Positions 14,114 through 23,740 of a DNA stretch of 64,000 bases are shown piece after piece. The position numbers and the translations under genes are program-made. Origin of the DNA: Armatimonas rosea (GTDB taxonomy: Bacteria; Armatimonadota; Armatimonadia; Armatimonadales; Armatimonadaceae); contig NZ_JACHGW010000006.1 of NCBI RefSeq assembly GCF_014202505.1, forward strand, positions 1 to 64,000, in the 5' to 3' direction. The stretch's first letter is position 1; each line of letters begins with the position of its first letter. The notes below the pieces were generated by a model, which was not told where the DNA came from, ran no database searches, and worked only from the letters and a program-made list of their open reading frames with translations.

Positions 14114-16825
14114 ATGGGAACTCTGATTCAACCTCCTGCACTTGTGCCGGGGATCGTCGCGCCGCAGGCCACGGGCACCGCAAGCTCGCTGGACTCGGTC
14201 CTCTCCAAGCTGTACTGGAGTGTCCAAGCACGCGGACCACTGCTGGTTGTCGGTGCGGAGAAGTACACGCTGGTCCCCGAGCCCAAGCCGCTAGACTTTT
14301 TTAGCGCGGGAATGGGCGGGATGTTTGGTGCGATGGGCAACATGGCCGAGCTCATGGGCCAGAAAAAGACCCCGCCGCCGACCCTGGAGCCCACCCCGCG
14401 TGAGGGCTGGAACCCGACCGTGCTCGCTCCGCGCTTTGGGGGACAGCTCGTGCGCTGCGGCACGGTGACGGTCTTTGCGCCGCTCTTGCTCCCCGATGCC
14501 TCCAAGAAAAACGATCCCTTCGGTGGGCAAGACATGGCCGAGCTCATGCAAGAGGGGATGGCGATGGGAATGGGCGGGAGCCGCTTGCTTCCTCTGCTGG
14601 CGAGCCTCACCCCCAGCCAGGTGACCCAGGCCAGCTCGACTGCGGGCCTGCCGCTTGCCAGCCTCGATAAAAACCAGCGTGCGCTCCTGCAGCCCCTGAT
14701 GCGGCGGACACTCACGTTCCGGTTTGCCCAGAAGCCCAATCTGCCGCCGGCGACCCCGTTGGACCCGGCTCCCCTGATCCCGCAGGCCGACCAGAACCAG
14801 TTCCGGCTCCGCCTCTCCCGCAGCCTGAGTATCACCCCGCAACTACCGCAGTTCACCGCGAGTGGGGGCGGGCCGCGCATGGCGATGCGCCTTGGTAACC
14901 TCGTGGCGGAGAAGAATGTGGGCGAGTCGCGTGCGCTGGCGCTCAAGCCGGGCAAGCAGCTCAATCCCATGGCGATGCTCAGCATGCTGGGAATGGGCGG
15001 CAACGACAAAGGCACTCCCGCCCGCCGCAAGCCCTCCGACCTCAACCCGGACTCGGGTGCCCTGAATGCCCGTGTCTCTCTGGAGGGGGTCAGTACGGTC
15101 GAGGAGCTCGTCGCTCGAATCGCTGCTGCTACCAAGGTTCCGCTCCTCGCCGACCAGCGCATTGGCAAGCTCAAGGTGAGCGTTCGCGGGACAAGCGCCC
15201 GTGCCGGAGATCTCGTCGAGGCGCTCTGCTGGGCTGTCGGCGGGGCGGTGCGGCGCATCAGCGACGACCGCGAGGCGGTGTTCTTGCTAACGGAGCAAGC
15301 CCCGCTCAAGACCAGTGCCAATCCAATTGCAACCATGATGCCCGCGATCACCGGCATGATGCAGGACCAGAAAAGCGCTGAGCGCAAGGCGGTCGATGCC
15401 CGGATTCGGCTGATCCGCCAGCGTACCCTCGCAGGCATCTCACGCGGGACGGGCTCCGAGTTTGGGGAGCAGTTCTGGCGGATCGCGGAGGCACGCCCCA
15501 CTCCCGAGGGGAACCTCATTCCCGCCGCTGAGCTCTCGCCGGATGTCCTAAAGCAGGCCCAGGAGCGCTACAACGGCTTTGCCACGGCTATCGCCGCCAT
15601 CCCGGATGGGACGCCGGGGATCACCAAGCCGGCTCAGGGCGGCCTGACCCATGTTCGCTGTGGCCAAGAGCTGGTTGCGGAGCTGGTGGCACCGACCCTG
15701 GGAGCTGTCGCGACCCTCACCACCACCGATGCCAATGAGATCCACCCCGAGCTTCCCGTTCCTGCGCCGCCCCCGGCGGTCGGCTTCCCTGAGACACTGA
15801 AGCAGCGCGTCCTCTCGGTGGCGCTCCCGGAGACAGCCGCGCTTGCGGAGGCCCTGGTAGAGTCGGCGAGTACGCATGGCATCACCGAGCTTAGAGTTTC
15901 CGTGCCTGCGTCGGGGGAGAGAGCGCTCGCGACCCTGGCTGCCGCCGCAAAGGGTAAGGTCGGTGTGGTCGCGGTGTTAAGCCCGCTGGAGCCACTCACC
16001 TCCGAGGCCCCGCGGGATCGGTCGTGGGCGGGCCAGACCTTTCCTGAGTGGTTTGCCCTCCCGGAGTCGAAGAAGATGATGTCCGACCTGCCCCCTCAGC
16101 TCGCACCATTCCTGAGCCGGATGTTTGCGCAAGACTTCCTGACGCCGGAGAGCGCAGATGTGGCGAGCTTTGTCGCACGTACCAAGCGCCTCCTCGCCCT
16201 GCCGGGGGTTACGGGATTTGCTCTGGAGCGCCTCGCCGCGCCGGGCTACCGCGAGGGAATCGGGGGAATGGGCGGTGCCGAGGGCTTCTTCTGGCAGGGG
16301 GGGGCGAACGCACGGGAGCGGGTCGCCTTTGCCCGAGACCAAAGGTCCGACCCGGCGGAGCTGGGCGGCTTTAGCTTTACCGATATCTTCAGCGGCGGGA
16401 GCGTCCGCAGTGCCTGGACCAAGCGCACGACAGCCCGTAGCGATGCCTTCCTTGGGCGCCTCACCGCAGGGCTCACGAAGGCGGGGCTCGCCCCCAGCTC
16501 GGTGCTGACCACTGCCGAGCCCCCGCGCTGGGAGAAGTGGACGGGCAAGTACCCTGGGGGCTCTACCGTCAGCAGCGCGATTCGTCCCGTGCTCAAGACC
16601 CTCTCCTACAGCCGAATCCTCGCCCAGCCGGGGCAGTTTGGCGATGCCAGTGAGTTCGCGGGCTTCGACGACCCCGATCAGTTTACAGGAGTCCTTGGCA
16701 AGGAGCTCAGTGGCTTCAATGCCCCGGACGCGGAAGTGCGCTGGGATGGCCTGGTACTCGACCTGGCAGACCAGACCGTGGAGACCACGTTGGCAATTCT
16801 AGAGCGTGCTCTGCTCAAAAAATAA
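14114..16825 (+). CDS. Large Met/Gly/Pro-rich protein of unknown function with STN-like segment
   Basis: The protein has 903 residues and no family I can name. The N-terminal third has low-complexity GMGGMFGAMGNMAELMG and a second GMAMGMGGSR stretch. Around residues 316-400 an STN-like (secretin/TonB short N-terminal) pattern is visible: LEGVSTVEELVARIAAATKV, PLLADQRIGKLKVSVRG, LVEALCWAVGG. The rest looks like a mosaic of alpha/beta modules. No classical signal peptide is present at ATG 14114. TATCCT lies 7 nt upstream with an overlapping AGGGG. The upstream gene codes for an exported protein, so an envelope role is possible but unproven. Confidence 0.65.
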   Translation: MGTLIQPPALVPGIVAPQATGTASSLDSVLSKLYWSVQARGPLLVVGAEKYTLVPEPKPLDFFSAGMGGMFGAMGNMAELMGQKKTPPPTLEPTPREGWNPTVLAPRFGGQLVRCGTVTVFAPLLLPDASKKNDPFGGQDMAELMQEGMAMGMGGSRLLPLLASLTPSQVTQASSTAGLPLASLDKNQRALLQPLMRRTLTFRFAQKPNLPPATPLDPAPLIPQADQNQFRLRLSRSLSITPQLPQFTASGGGPRMAMRLGNLVAEKNVGESRALALKPGKQLNPMAMLSMLGMGGNDKGTPARRKPSDLNPDSGALNARVSLEGVSTVEELVARIAAATKVPLLADQRIGKLKVSVRGTSARAGDLVEALCWAVGGAVRRISDDREAVFLLTEQAPLKTSANPIATMMPAITGMMQDQKSAERKAVDARIRLIRQRTLAGISRGTGSEFGEQFWRIAEARPTPEGNLIPAAELSPDVLKQAQERYNGFATAIAAIPDGTPGITKPAQGGLTHVRCGQELVAELVAPTLGAVATLTTTDANEIHPELPVPAPPPAVGFPETLKQRVLSVALPETAALAEALVESASTHGITELRVSVPASGERALATLAAAAKGKVGVVAVLSPLEPLTSEAPRDRSWAGQTFPEWFALPESKKMMSDLPPQLAPFLSRMFAQDFLTPESADVASFVARTKRLLALPGVTGFALERLAAPGYREGIGGMGGAEGFFWQGGANARERVAFARDQRSDPAELGGFSFTDIFSGGSVRSAWTKRTTARSDAFLGRLTAGLTKAGLAPSSVLTTAEPPRWEKWTGKYPGGSTVSSAIRPVLKTLSYSRILAQPGQFGDASEFAGFDDPDQFTGVLGKELSGFNAPDAEVRWDGLVLDLADQTVETTLAILERALLKK

Positions 16826-16884
16826 AACCAAGGGCAAGGCTAAGAATAAGACTATTTTAAGAGCATTAAATAATTGCGCTGTGA

Positions 16885-16916
16885 TATAATCCCCTGTCCC
16901 CAAAACAGGGGATTAT
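16885..16916. promoter_or_regulatory. Perfect 12-bp palindrome overlapping a TATAAT box
   Basis: The arms ATAATCCCCTGT (16886-16897) and ACAGGGGATTAT (16905-16916) are exact reverse complements around a 7-nt loop. TATAAT (16885-16890) overlaps the left arm, and the pseudopilin ATG is 25 bp after the right arm. There is no T-run, so it is unlikely to be a terminator of the upstream gene. It could be an operator or a 5' leader hairpin. Confidence 0.55.
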
Positions 16917-16941
16917 CCCTTATTGTTGAGGTACTTTTTCA

Positions 16942-17826
16942 ATGCAACGACGTGCATTTACTCTAATTGAGCTTCTCGTAGTGATTGCGATCATTGCGAT
17001 TCTTGCCGCCATTCTCTTTCCTGTTTTCGCTCAAGCTCGTGACAAGGCTCGCTCCGCAGCGTGTCTTTCGAATACGAAGCAGCTTGCGCTTGGTGTGTAC
17101 CAGTACGCGCAGGACTACGACGAGACCCTTCCTGTTGCGGGCTACAACGCGCAATGCCGTGGCCGCTGGCAGTGGCAGATCTATCCCTATGTCAAGAACG
17201 AGCAGGTCTTTACCTGTCCCAACATCTCGCAGCAGCCTTGGCGCGCCACAACCGGTGTGAACTTCAACTACACCTGTCCTAACAGCGGCCAGGTGATCAC
17301 ATCGGGGCTGGGCCAGAACGACAAGGGCGGCTACGGCTGGAACTACGCCCTGCACGGCGACTCGGGCGATGTAACCGGTGCCGCGCTTGACCGCGCACCA
17401 GGCTACTCCTTGGCCGCGATCAACAAGCCTGCCGATACCGTCATTATTGGTGAGACCGGCTTCATTGGAACCGCGGGAACGGCCTCCGGCTGGGCGATGA
17501 TGGCGTGGGACCCACGCAACACCGGATCCGCTGGCTTCTCGCAACCGGGCCTCTTTGCCCAGGGCCGCCACAACAGCGAGCAGACCGTCACCATGCAAGG
17601 CATGCCCGTTCCGGTGAAGGGGCGCCTGAACGTGGTCTTCCTGGATGGCCACGCCAAGAACCTCAGCCTGGGGCAGCTCTTCGAGAAAGCACCCAACGTG
17701 GGAGGAGTCGCTGTCGAAGACGGTGTCACCTTGACCAATGAAGATGGTGTCGCGACCTATGCTCAGGGTACCTGTGTGAACTGTGTCCGCTCGCACAACT
17801 ACTACCGGCTCCTGAACCGCGACTAG
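16942..17826 (+). CDS. Type IV pilin-like / DUF1559-type protein, copy A
   Basis: The 294-residue protein has a classic prepilin N-terminus: MQRRAFTLIELLVVIAIIA, with the cleavage/methylation site AFTLIELL and a 20-residue hydrophobic helix. It then shows CLSNTKQLALGVYQYAQDYDE, typical of the large pseudopilin families of Armatimonadota and Planctomycetes. The C-terminal NVVFLDGHAKNLSLGQLF is the DG motif found at the end of DUF1559 proteins. It is probably processed by a prepilin peptidase and acts in a type II secretion or pilus-like system or as a surface protein. The first 212 nt are identical to copy B at 17959. Confidence 0.9.
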   Translation: MQRRAFTLIELLVVIAIIAILAAILFPVFAQARDKARSAACLSNTKQLALGVYQYAQDYDETLPVAGYNAQCRGRWQWQIYPYVKNEQVFTCPNISQQPWRATTGVNFNYTCPNSGQVITSGLGQNDKGGYGWNYALHGDSGDVTGAALDRAPGYSLAAINKPADTVIIGETGFIGTAGTASGWAMMAWDPRNTGSAGFSQPGLFAQGRHNSEQTVTMQGMPVPVKGRLNVVFLDGHAKNLSLGQLFEKAPNVGGVAVEDGVTLTNEDGVATYAQGTCVNCVRSHNYYRLLNRD

Positions 17827-17840
17827 TCCGCGCTTCGCTA

Positions 17841-17883
17841 AAAAAAATCTCTACGTTCCCGCAGGGGACGTAGAGATTTTTTT
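17841..17883 (+). terminator. Terminator of pseudopilin copy A
   Basis: A 20-bp stem (17841-17860 with 17864-17883, one T-G wobble) closes a 3-nt loop GCA. The stem includes seven A on the left and seven T on the right, so it can terminate in both directions. It separates the two pseudopilin genes. Confidence 0.9.
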
Positions 17884-17958
17884 ATGAGGGGCCGGGTATA
17901 CTCTAAATGTTCGGCAAGGTGCCGGATAATTTCTTATAGGTATGGGGTTCCTAAATTC

Positions 17959-18837
17959 ATGCAACGACGTGCATTTACTCTAATTGAGCTTCTCGTAGTG
18001 ATTGCGATCATTGCGATTCTTGCCGCCATTCTCTTTCCTGTTTTCGCTCAAGCTCGTGACAAGGCTCGCTCCGCAGCGTGTCTTTCGAATACGAAGCAGC
18101 TTGCGCTTGGTGTGTACCAGTACGCGCAGGACTACGACGAGACCCTTCCTGTTGCGGGCTACAACGCGCAGTGCCGTGGCCGCTGGCAGTGGCAGATCTT
18201 CCCCTACGTCAAGAACGAGCAGGTCTTTACCTGTCCCAACATCTCGCAGCGTCCCTGGGTGAAGACTACCAACAATAACTTTACCTGTCCCAACAGCGGG
18301 CAGGTGATCACATCGGGGCTGGGCCAGAACGACAAGGGCGGCTACGGCTGGAACTACGCCCTGCAAGGCGACAATGGAAACGGTGCATCCAGCCTCGACT
18401 CCGCTCCGGGCTACGCCCTCGCGGCTATCGGCAAGCCCGCCGACACCGTGATCATCGGCGAGACCGGCTTCGTCCCCAATGTCGCCGCCGCTTCCGGCTG
18501 GGCAATGATGGCGTTCGATCCTCGCCTCACCGGGGCCGCCGCAGGCTTTGCACAGCCGGGCTTGCTGGCCCAGGGCCGCCATAACACGGAGCAGACCTTC
18601 ACGATGCAGGGCATGCCCGTTCCGATCAAGGGACGTCTCAACGTGGTCTTCATGGACGGCCACGCCAAGAACCTCAGCCTGGGGCAGCTCTTTGAGGTGG
18701 CACCCGTGGTGGGAGGCGTTGCCGTCGAAGATGGTGTGTCGCTCGTGAATGAGAACAATGTCGCAACCGCGACACCGGGGACGCTGGTGAACCACACCCG
18801 ACCCAACATCCGCTACAGACTCCTGAACATCTACTAG
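17959..18837 (+). CDS. Type IV pilin-like / DUF1559-type protein, copy B
   Basis: The 292-residue paralogue of the preceding gene has the same MQRRAFTLIELLVVIAIIA prepilin signal and a C-terminal NVVFMDGHAKNLSLGQLF. ATG 17959 is chosen because it aligns exactly with copy A; an open frame extends further upstream but lacks the prepilin signal. The first 212 nt match copy A perfectly, after which synonymous and coding differences accumulate. The middle (about residues 100-200) is most diverged. It probably assembles in, or is secreted by, the same prepilin-peptidase-dependent machinery. Confidence 0.9.
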   Translation: MQRRAFTLIELLVVIAIIAILAAILFPVFAQARDKARSAACLSNTKQLALGVYQYAQDYDETLPVAGYNAQCRGRWQWQIFPYVKNEQVFTCPNISQRPWVKTTNNNFTCPNSGQVITSGLGQNDKGGYGWNYALQGDNGNGASSLDSAPGYALAAIGKPADTVIIGETGFVPNVAAASGWAMMAFDPRLTGAAAGFAQPGLLAQGRHNTEQTFTMQGMPVPIKGRLNVVFMDGHAKNLSLGQLFEVAPVVGGVAVEDGVSLVNENNVATATPGTLVNHTRPNIRYRLLNIY

Positions 18838-18856
18838 GATACGCGTTGCCCGACGG

Positions 18857-18893
18857 AGCCCACTCTCTGGATTCAGAGAGTGGGCTGTTTTTT
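18857..18893 (+). terminator. Terminator of pseudopilin copy B
   Basis: A perfect 13-bp stem (18857-18869 with 18874-18886) closes a GATT loop, followed by TGTTTTTT. It lies 19 bp after the stop of copy B and just before the adk promoter. Confidence 0.92.
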
Positions 18894-18903
18894 CTTCGGG
18901 CGG

Positions 18904-18909
18904 TACAAT
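18904..18909 (+). promoter_or_regulatory. Extended -10 (GGTACAAT) of adk
   Basis: GGTACAAT ends 8 nt before the ATG at 18918, so the mRNA would be nearly leaderless. Confidence 0.5.
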
Positions 18910-18917
18910 AGCCCGTT

Positions 18918-19517
18918 ATGTCACAACGCTATCGCACCATCTTGCTCTTTGGACGCCCAGGGTCGGGGAAGGGCACGATCGGGAAAGTCCTGGGCGCTGT
19001 CCCCGGCTTCTTTCACATGGCCTGCGGCGATGTCTTTCGCACGATCGACCTCTCCACCGACCTCGGAAAGATCTTCAATGAGTACTCGTCGCGCGGGGAG
19101 CTGGTCCCCGACGACGCGACTGTCAAGCTGTGGAAGGTGACGTGCGATGCACAGGTCGCAACCCACCGCTACCGCCCCGACTCGGACTTGCTGATCCTGG
19201 ATGGGATACCGCGCAACCTGGAGCAGGCCAAGATCATGGAGGAGCACATCCAAGTGGAGCGCGTCTTTCACCTGGTCTGCACCGATGAGCCCGAGATGAT
19301 GGCCCGCCTGCGCCGCCGCGCCCTCCGTGAGAACCGCTTCGACGATGCCTCTGAGGACGTGATCCGCCGCCGCTGGCAGGTCTACACCGATGAGACACGC
19401 CCCGTGCTCAACTACTACGCCCCCGAGAAGATCGAGCGAGTCGATGCTATGGGCTCGCCCGCCAAGGTCATCCACGATATCCTCGGGCGCATGATGGGCT
19501 GGGGGCTGATTAAGTAA
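18918..19517 (+). CDS. adk: Adenylate kinase (short type)
   Basis: The enzyme interconverts ATP plus AMP and two ADP in the cytoplasm. The P-loop GRPGSGKGT lies at residues 11-19, followed by FFHMACGDVFR (NMP-binding start), LILDGIPRNLEQAK (the DG-PR motif that normally reads DGFPR), and LRRRALRENRFDDASEDVIRRRW, whose arginines act in phosphate transfer. At 199 residues with a short lid region it is a lid-less variant; a UMP/CMP-kinase-like specificity cannot be excluded. It stands alone behind its own promoter. Confidence 0.85.
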   Translation: MSQRYRTILLFGRPGSGKGTIGKVLGAVPGFFHMACGDVFRTIDLSTDLGKIFNEYSSRGELVPDDATVKLWKVTCDAQVATHRYRPDSDLLILDGIPRNLEQAKIMEEHIQVERVFHLVCTDEPEMMARLRRRALRENRFDDASEDVIRRRWQVYTDETRPVLNYYAPEKIERVDAMGSPAKVIHDILGRMMGWGLIK

Positions 19518-19688
19518 CCGTTGTTTATCCCGCCCGTTGGAGGGGCGGGACTGGAGAGCCTTCGGCTGGGAAGCCCGTGCCGGGCATAATTCGGTATGGC
19601 CGAAGGCCTTCGTGTCGGAGCGTGCGACGACAGCAAGACGCCCCCCTCCAACGGGGGCGGTCTAAAACGGGCGGGATAGATCAACACT
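19518..19688. repeat. Intergenic inverted-repeat cluster
   Basis: The 171-bp gap is made of repeated, palindromic pieces: CCCGCCCGTTGGAGGGGCGGG, AGCCTTCGGCTGGGAAGCC, TATGGCCGAAGGCCTTC (19595-19611) and CCTCCAACGGGGGCGG. The 17-bp TATGGCCGAAGGCCTTC recurs exactly at 44221-44237, and the reverse complement of the left half resembles the sequence after it there. I see no gene in the gap. Confidence 0.6.
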
Positions 19689-20630
19689 ATGCAAGCAATA
19701 CGTTTTCACCAGTTTGGCGGGCCGGAGGTACTCCAGCTCGATACGCTCGACGACCTCACCCCCGGTCCGGGGGAGGTACGAATCGCCGTGAAGGCATCGG
19801 GGGTCAACCCGGTCGATACCTACATTCGCTCAGGGATCTATGGGCCACGACCGTTTCCCTTCACTGCCGGGCTCGATCCTGCCGGTGTTGTCGATGCCGT
19901 GGGCGAGGGCGTTACCAAGATCGCGGTGGGGCAGCGGGTCTATGCGGCAGGAGTGAAGACCGGTGCCTACGCCGAACAGTGCCTCGCCGATGCTAGCCTC
20001 GTCTTCCCGCTACCGGACTCGATCTCGTTTTCCCAAGCGGCAGGGATCAATGTTCCCTACGCCACCGCCTACCGTGCGCTCCATGGCCGCGCCCATGCCC
20101 GCCCGGGAGAGCGCGTGCTGATCCACGGGGCCTCGGGGGGAGTCGGGATCGCCGCCTGCCAGCTCGCACGGGCGCTCGGGATGACGGTCACCGGGACGGC
20201 AAGCACCGCCGAGGGCCGCGAGCTGGTCCTGCGCGAGGGAGCCCACAGGGCGCTCGACCACACGCAAGAGGGCTATCTCGACGGCCAGACCTTTGATGTG
20301 ATCATCGAGATGCTCGCCAATGTCAACCTCGCACGCGACCTGGCCGCCCTCAACCGCTATGGTCGGGTGGTGGTGATCGGAAACCGGGGCACCATCGAGC
20401 TCAACCCGCGGGAGACCATGAGCCGGGACGCGGCCATTCTGGGCATGACCCTCTTCAATGTCCCCCCCGACGAGCTCCAGAGCATCCATGCCGCGCTCTA
20501 CGCGGGGTTTGAAAACGGCACCCTGCGCCCCGTGGTGGGGCAGGAGTTCCCTCTGGCGGAGGCCGCTGCGGCACAACTCGCGGTCATGGCACCAGGAAAG
20601 CTCGGCAAGATCGTGCTCACTGTCGGCTAG
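19689..20630 (+). CDS. qor: NADPH:quinone oxidoreductase (zeta-crystallin-like MDR)
   Basis: A 313-residue medium-chain dehydrogenase/reductase without the catalytic zinc ligands. The N-terminal GroES-like part has IRFHQFGGPEVLQLDTL and VKASGVNPVDTYIRSG. The nucleotide-binding Rossmann motif HGASGGVGIAACQLARALG is at about residues 141-159, with VVIGNRGTIELNPRETM downstream. The typical reaction is one- or two-electron reduction of quinones with NADPH. The gene is convergent with the barrel-protein gene and shares the CTAG stop at 20627-20630. Confidence 0.88.
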   Translation: MQAIRFHQFGGPEVLQLDTLDDLTPGPGEVRIAVKASGVNPVDTYIRSGIYGPRPFPFTAGLDPAGVVDAVGEGVTKIAVGQRVYAAGVKTGAYAEQCLADASLVFPLPDSISFSQAAGINVPYATAYRALHGRAHARPGERVLIHGASGGVGIAACQLARALGMTVTGTASTAEGRELVLREGAHRALDHTQEGYLDGQTFDVIIEMLANVNLARDLAALNRYGRVVVIGNRGTIELNPRETMSRDAAILGMTLFNVPPDELQSIHAALYAGFENGTLRPVVGQEFPLAEAAAAQLAVMAPGKLGKIVLTVG

Positions 20631-23600
20631 TTAAACCGCGCTCGTAGGTCGAAGTTGAAGGTGCGGGCGCGGTAGGAGAAGTTCGGGGCGTCACGGTCGG
20701 TCATCTGGATAAAGCGCACGTCCACGGAGGCCGAGAGCAGGCTGCTGAGGCCCCACTCCGTTCCCAGACGAATCTCACTATTGCGGTAGTTGAGTGCGTT
20801 GTGTGCCCCCGAAAGTGTCCCGGTTCCCGCTCCCGTATCGCTTGTCGACGACTCGGGGCTGGTGGCATTGAGCAGACGCCACTCCATAAAGGGCAAGAAC
20901 GGCGTCTCACGCGCGGGGCCTGCCGTTGCGCCTTTCTTGCGCTGGGAGAGAGTCACCGCATAGGTGCTGCGCAGCACCAGCGTGTCCGTGATTCCCTGCT
21001 GGCCGAGGCCGCTGAAGCCACTTCCCAGGCCCCCCGAGAGGCCGCCGCCCAGCCCCCCGCCGAGTCCTCCCCCGAGGCCACTGCCCGACGAATTACTAAA
21101 GACCGAGCCAAACCCCATGTGCGCTCCACTCACCGTGAAGTTCGCCCGCTTGAACGGTCCCAGGGTCGCTTGCAGGATGTAGTTGCTATTGTCCGAGTTC
21201 CCGGTGCTCCCGACATAGGTTGTTGCTTGCTGGCTCCACTGTCCCAGGAGCTTGACCTTAGGATTGAGGCTGTAGTCCATCGAGACATCGGTGGTCGAGC
21301 TCTCGGTGTTGTCGTAGCCAGGAATCAGCGAGAGCTGCTGGATATAGCCGGTCTCCATGCGGAAGCGCTGGTTGGGTGTGAAGGAGAGGCGGGCGTTGCG
21401 GGAGCGCGTGCGCTGGCCGGTCGAGGAGCCCCCTAGAGTGTTACCCGTGGTATCGAGGCCACTGCCCGTGTTGTAGAACCCCGTGAGGCTCTGGCCATTG
21501 GCGGTGTCGGTGAGGTCGATCTGGAGCTGTACCTTATCGACAATGGGGGAGTAGGTGGTCGAGAACGCCAGGTCCTTACCTTGAAATGTCCCCCCGCCCG
21601 AGTGGTTGGTAGTCACTCCGATGGTCGTGGAGTAGGTGAAGTTGGGGCTGGGGGCCATGTTGAAGCGCAGCTGGGCGTTCTCCGACGACGAGTTGGTCGT
21701 GGTCTGGGCCGTGGTACCGTCGCGGTAGCCCCCCAGCAAGCCCCCCGAGCTCCCCGAGGTTCCCGTTCCTACTGTCGAGGTGTAGCCGTAGGCGAAGATA
21801 CTGCGCCCGTTCGAGCCGGTCTTGGAGAGAGTCGCCTCCAGGCTGCCCTTGGGAAGATCGTAGGTCGCCGCCAGGGTATCGCTCGCAAAAGTGGCTGTGT
21901 TGGTCCCGCTTCCTTGGGTCGTCCCCGCGTGGGCGAAGCGGACCTTAGGGAGCCTGCGCTTGCCGGTGGCGCTGGGTGACCATGTCGTGCCGATATTAAA
22001 GGTCTGGTTGCGAAACGAGGTCGGAGTCGTGGCGGTGGAGCTGCTGCTGGTTGCGGAGAGTGCCTGAGAGACAGTCGAGTCGTTGATGGCCAGGTCGTAG
22101 GCCCACTCCGGTGAGGGCGTGAAAGAAAAGGTCCCTCGAAGCCCCTTCTCGGAGCGCAGGAGCGCCGCCGCCGTGGACTCGATACTGGAGAAGCCCGGCT
22201 CGATATTGCGCAGGCTGAGTGTCCCGTTCCAGCGCGACGAGCCTTGGGGGAGGTCCTTATTGGGTTTTTCTCGCTCCCCAAAGAGCTCCTGCCGGTCCGC
22301 GCGTGGCTGGCGCGTGTCGGGAGTCCCAAAGGTCGCGTTCAGGATCAAGCCCGAGCCCGAGTTCTGCTTGGTGATTCCCTGGCTCTGGCCAAACTGAAGG
22401 TTGACCCTTGTTCCCGTGGCCGGGGTGAACTGGGTATCGAACCCAAGAACCTGCTTGTCGCCCGCCACCCCGGACTGGGGGACAGGCGTGTAGGTCACGG
22501 CCAGCGACGAGATCCCGAGCAGGGCGGTGTCGGCGGGCAGGGAGCGCCGGAGCTGGATGTAGTTGAGGTCCCGGTTGACGATGTAGTCGGCGTTGATTCC
22601 TTCGGTGAGCAGCCGCTCCTGGTAGCGTACCTGGACAGGTGTGTTGGCGGTGATGGGCGACGGAAGGGTGTAGCGCGAGGCGAGGTCGGCGGAGACGGGG
22701 AAGTACTGGGTCACGGGCCGGTTCGACGATCCGTTGCCGCCTGTGGTCTGCTTGAGGAGGGTCACTCCCATCCGGGCGTTCTTGGCATACTCCACCGGCA
22801 TCTCGTAGCGCAGGCCCGTGAGCACGCCTGGCGCTGTGTTGAAGTTCTGCGCCTCGTAGGTGAACTCGACCGTGTCCTCGCGGTTGAGGATCTTGCTCTT
22901 CTTCATCCGCACCGTGCCCAAGACATAGTCCAGCTCGTAGTCTTCGTAGGAGACCAGGAGCTGCCCGTTGAGGTAGAGCTTCTCCGAGCCCGGGATGATC
23001 TGGCTGGCGTTCATGTAGTAGGGGCCGGTGGTGCCATTGCCCTGGAAACTCCCGCGGCGCGTCAGAGCGCGGGTGATCGACGCCACGGTCGAGAAGGTCC
23101 GCCCGCCTCCGAGCTGGCGGTCGTACTGCACCCCGACAAGCCGCCGCGAGAAGGTCACCAGCTCATTGCCCGAGAGGTTGCCATTGACATCGCCAAAGGC
23201 CGCCTTGGTGCGCTTGTCGGCGCTCTCGTACTCAAAGCCCAGGAGCTGCGCGAGGCTGGTCTGGGCCGCCACTCGGTTGTTGGTGAGGCTGGTGTTGACC
23301 CGGACGGCGTTGAACATGCTCCCCATCAGGGTCAGGTCGAGCTGCTGCTGAAACGGCCCCAGGGAGCTGGTGTTGAAGAACTGGTTGTTGTTCTGGAAGT
23401 TGAACCACTGCTTGGCGGCATCGCTGCCCGTTACGTTGTTGGAGCGCAGGGTGAGCACCCAGTTGCCGTACGCGTTGAGGTCTTTCCCCAGCGGGCCGAT
23501 CAGGCGCTCGGGGAAGGTCTTGCCATCGCGTGGGCCGCCCCCCAGTCCGCCCCCGCCTGTCGAGTTGATCCGAAACTGGTCGCGGCGTTTTTTCTCCTCG

Positions 23601-23740
23601 GGCTTGCCTGCCTCTTGGGTGGTCGTGGCTCCCTCAACAAACTTGAGCTCGTTCTTGACCTCGGTCTCTTGCGCCCAGGCGGTCAGGGACGCGAGCGGCA
23701 AGGCTGCCGCCAGGAACCAGCGGATGTTATCTCTCTTCAT
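20627..23740 (-). CDS. Large outer-membrane beta-barrel-like protein
   Basis: I start the gene at ATG 23740 (1037 residues) because ATGA there overlaps the csaB stop. A signal peptide ([16 protein letters not shown]) is followed by a Gly-rich linker and then a long chain of alternating polar/hydrophobic beta strands (for example [40 protein letters not shown]). The chain ends in [30 protein letters not shown], with a terminal aromatic strand expected of an outer-membrane barrel. A Gly-rich tract [19 protein letters not shown] lies near residue 910. The cargo is unknown; the link to csaB suggests a cell-surface role. Confidence 0.75.
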   Translation of the reverse strand: MKRDNIRWFLAAALPLASLTAWAQETEVKNELKFVEGATTTQEAGKPEEKKRRDQFRINSTGGGGLGGGPRDGKTFPERLIGPLGKDLNAYGNWVLTLRSNNVTGSDAAKQWFNFQNNNQFFNTSSLGPFQQQLDLTLMGSMFNAVRVNTSLTNNRVAAQTSLAQLLGFEYESADKRTKAAFGDVNGNLSGNELVTFSRRLVGVQYDRQLGGGRTFSTVASITRALTRRGSFQGNGTTGPYYMNASQIIPGSEKLYLNGQLLVSYEDYELDYVLGTVRMKKSKILNREDTVEFTYEAQNFNTAPGVLTGLRYEMPVEYAKNARMGVTLLKQTTGGNGSSNRPVTQYFPVSADLASRYTLPSPITANTPVQVRYQERLLTEGINADYIVNRDLNYIQLRRSLPADTALLGISSLAVTYTPVPQSGVAGDKQVLGFDTQFTPATGTRVNLQFGQSQGITKQNSGSGLILNATFGTPDTRQPRADRQELFGEREKPNKDLPQGSSRWNGTLSLRNIEPGFSSIESTAAALLRSEKGLRGTFSFTPSPEWAYDLAINDSTVSQALSATSSSSTATTPTSFRNQTFNIGTTWSPSATGKRRLPKVRFAHAGTTQGSGTNTATFASDTLAATYDLPKGSLEATLSKTGSNGRSIFAYGYTSTVGTGTSGSSGGLLGGYRDGTTAQTTTNSSSENAQLRFNMAPSPNFTYSTTIGVTTNHSGGGTFQGKDLAFSTTYSPIVDKVQLQIDLTDTANGQSLTGFYNTGSGLDTTGNTLGGSSTGQRTRSRNARLSFTPNQRFRMETGYIQQLSLIPGYDNTESSTTDVSMDYSLNPKVKLLGQWSQQATTYVGSTGNSDNSNYILQATLGPFKRANFTVSGAHMGFGSVFSNSSGSGLGGGLGGGLGGGLSGGLGSGFSGLGQQGITDTLVLRSTYAVTLSQRKKGATAGPARETPFLPFMEWRLLNATSPESSTSDTGAGTGTLSGAHNALNYRNSEIRLGTEWGLSSLLSASVDVRFIQMTDRDAPNFSYRARTFNFDLRARFN

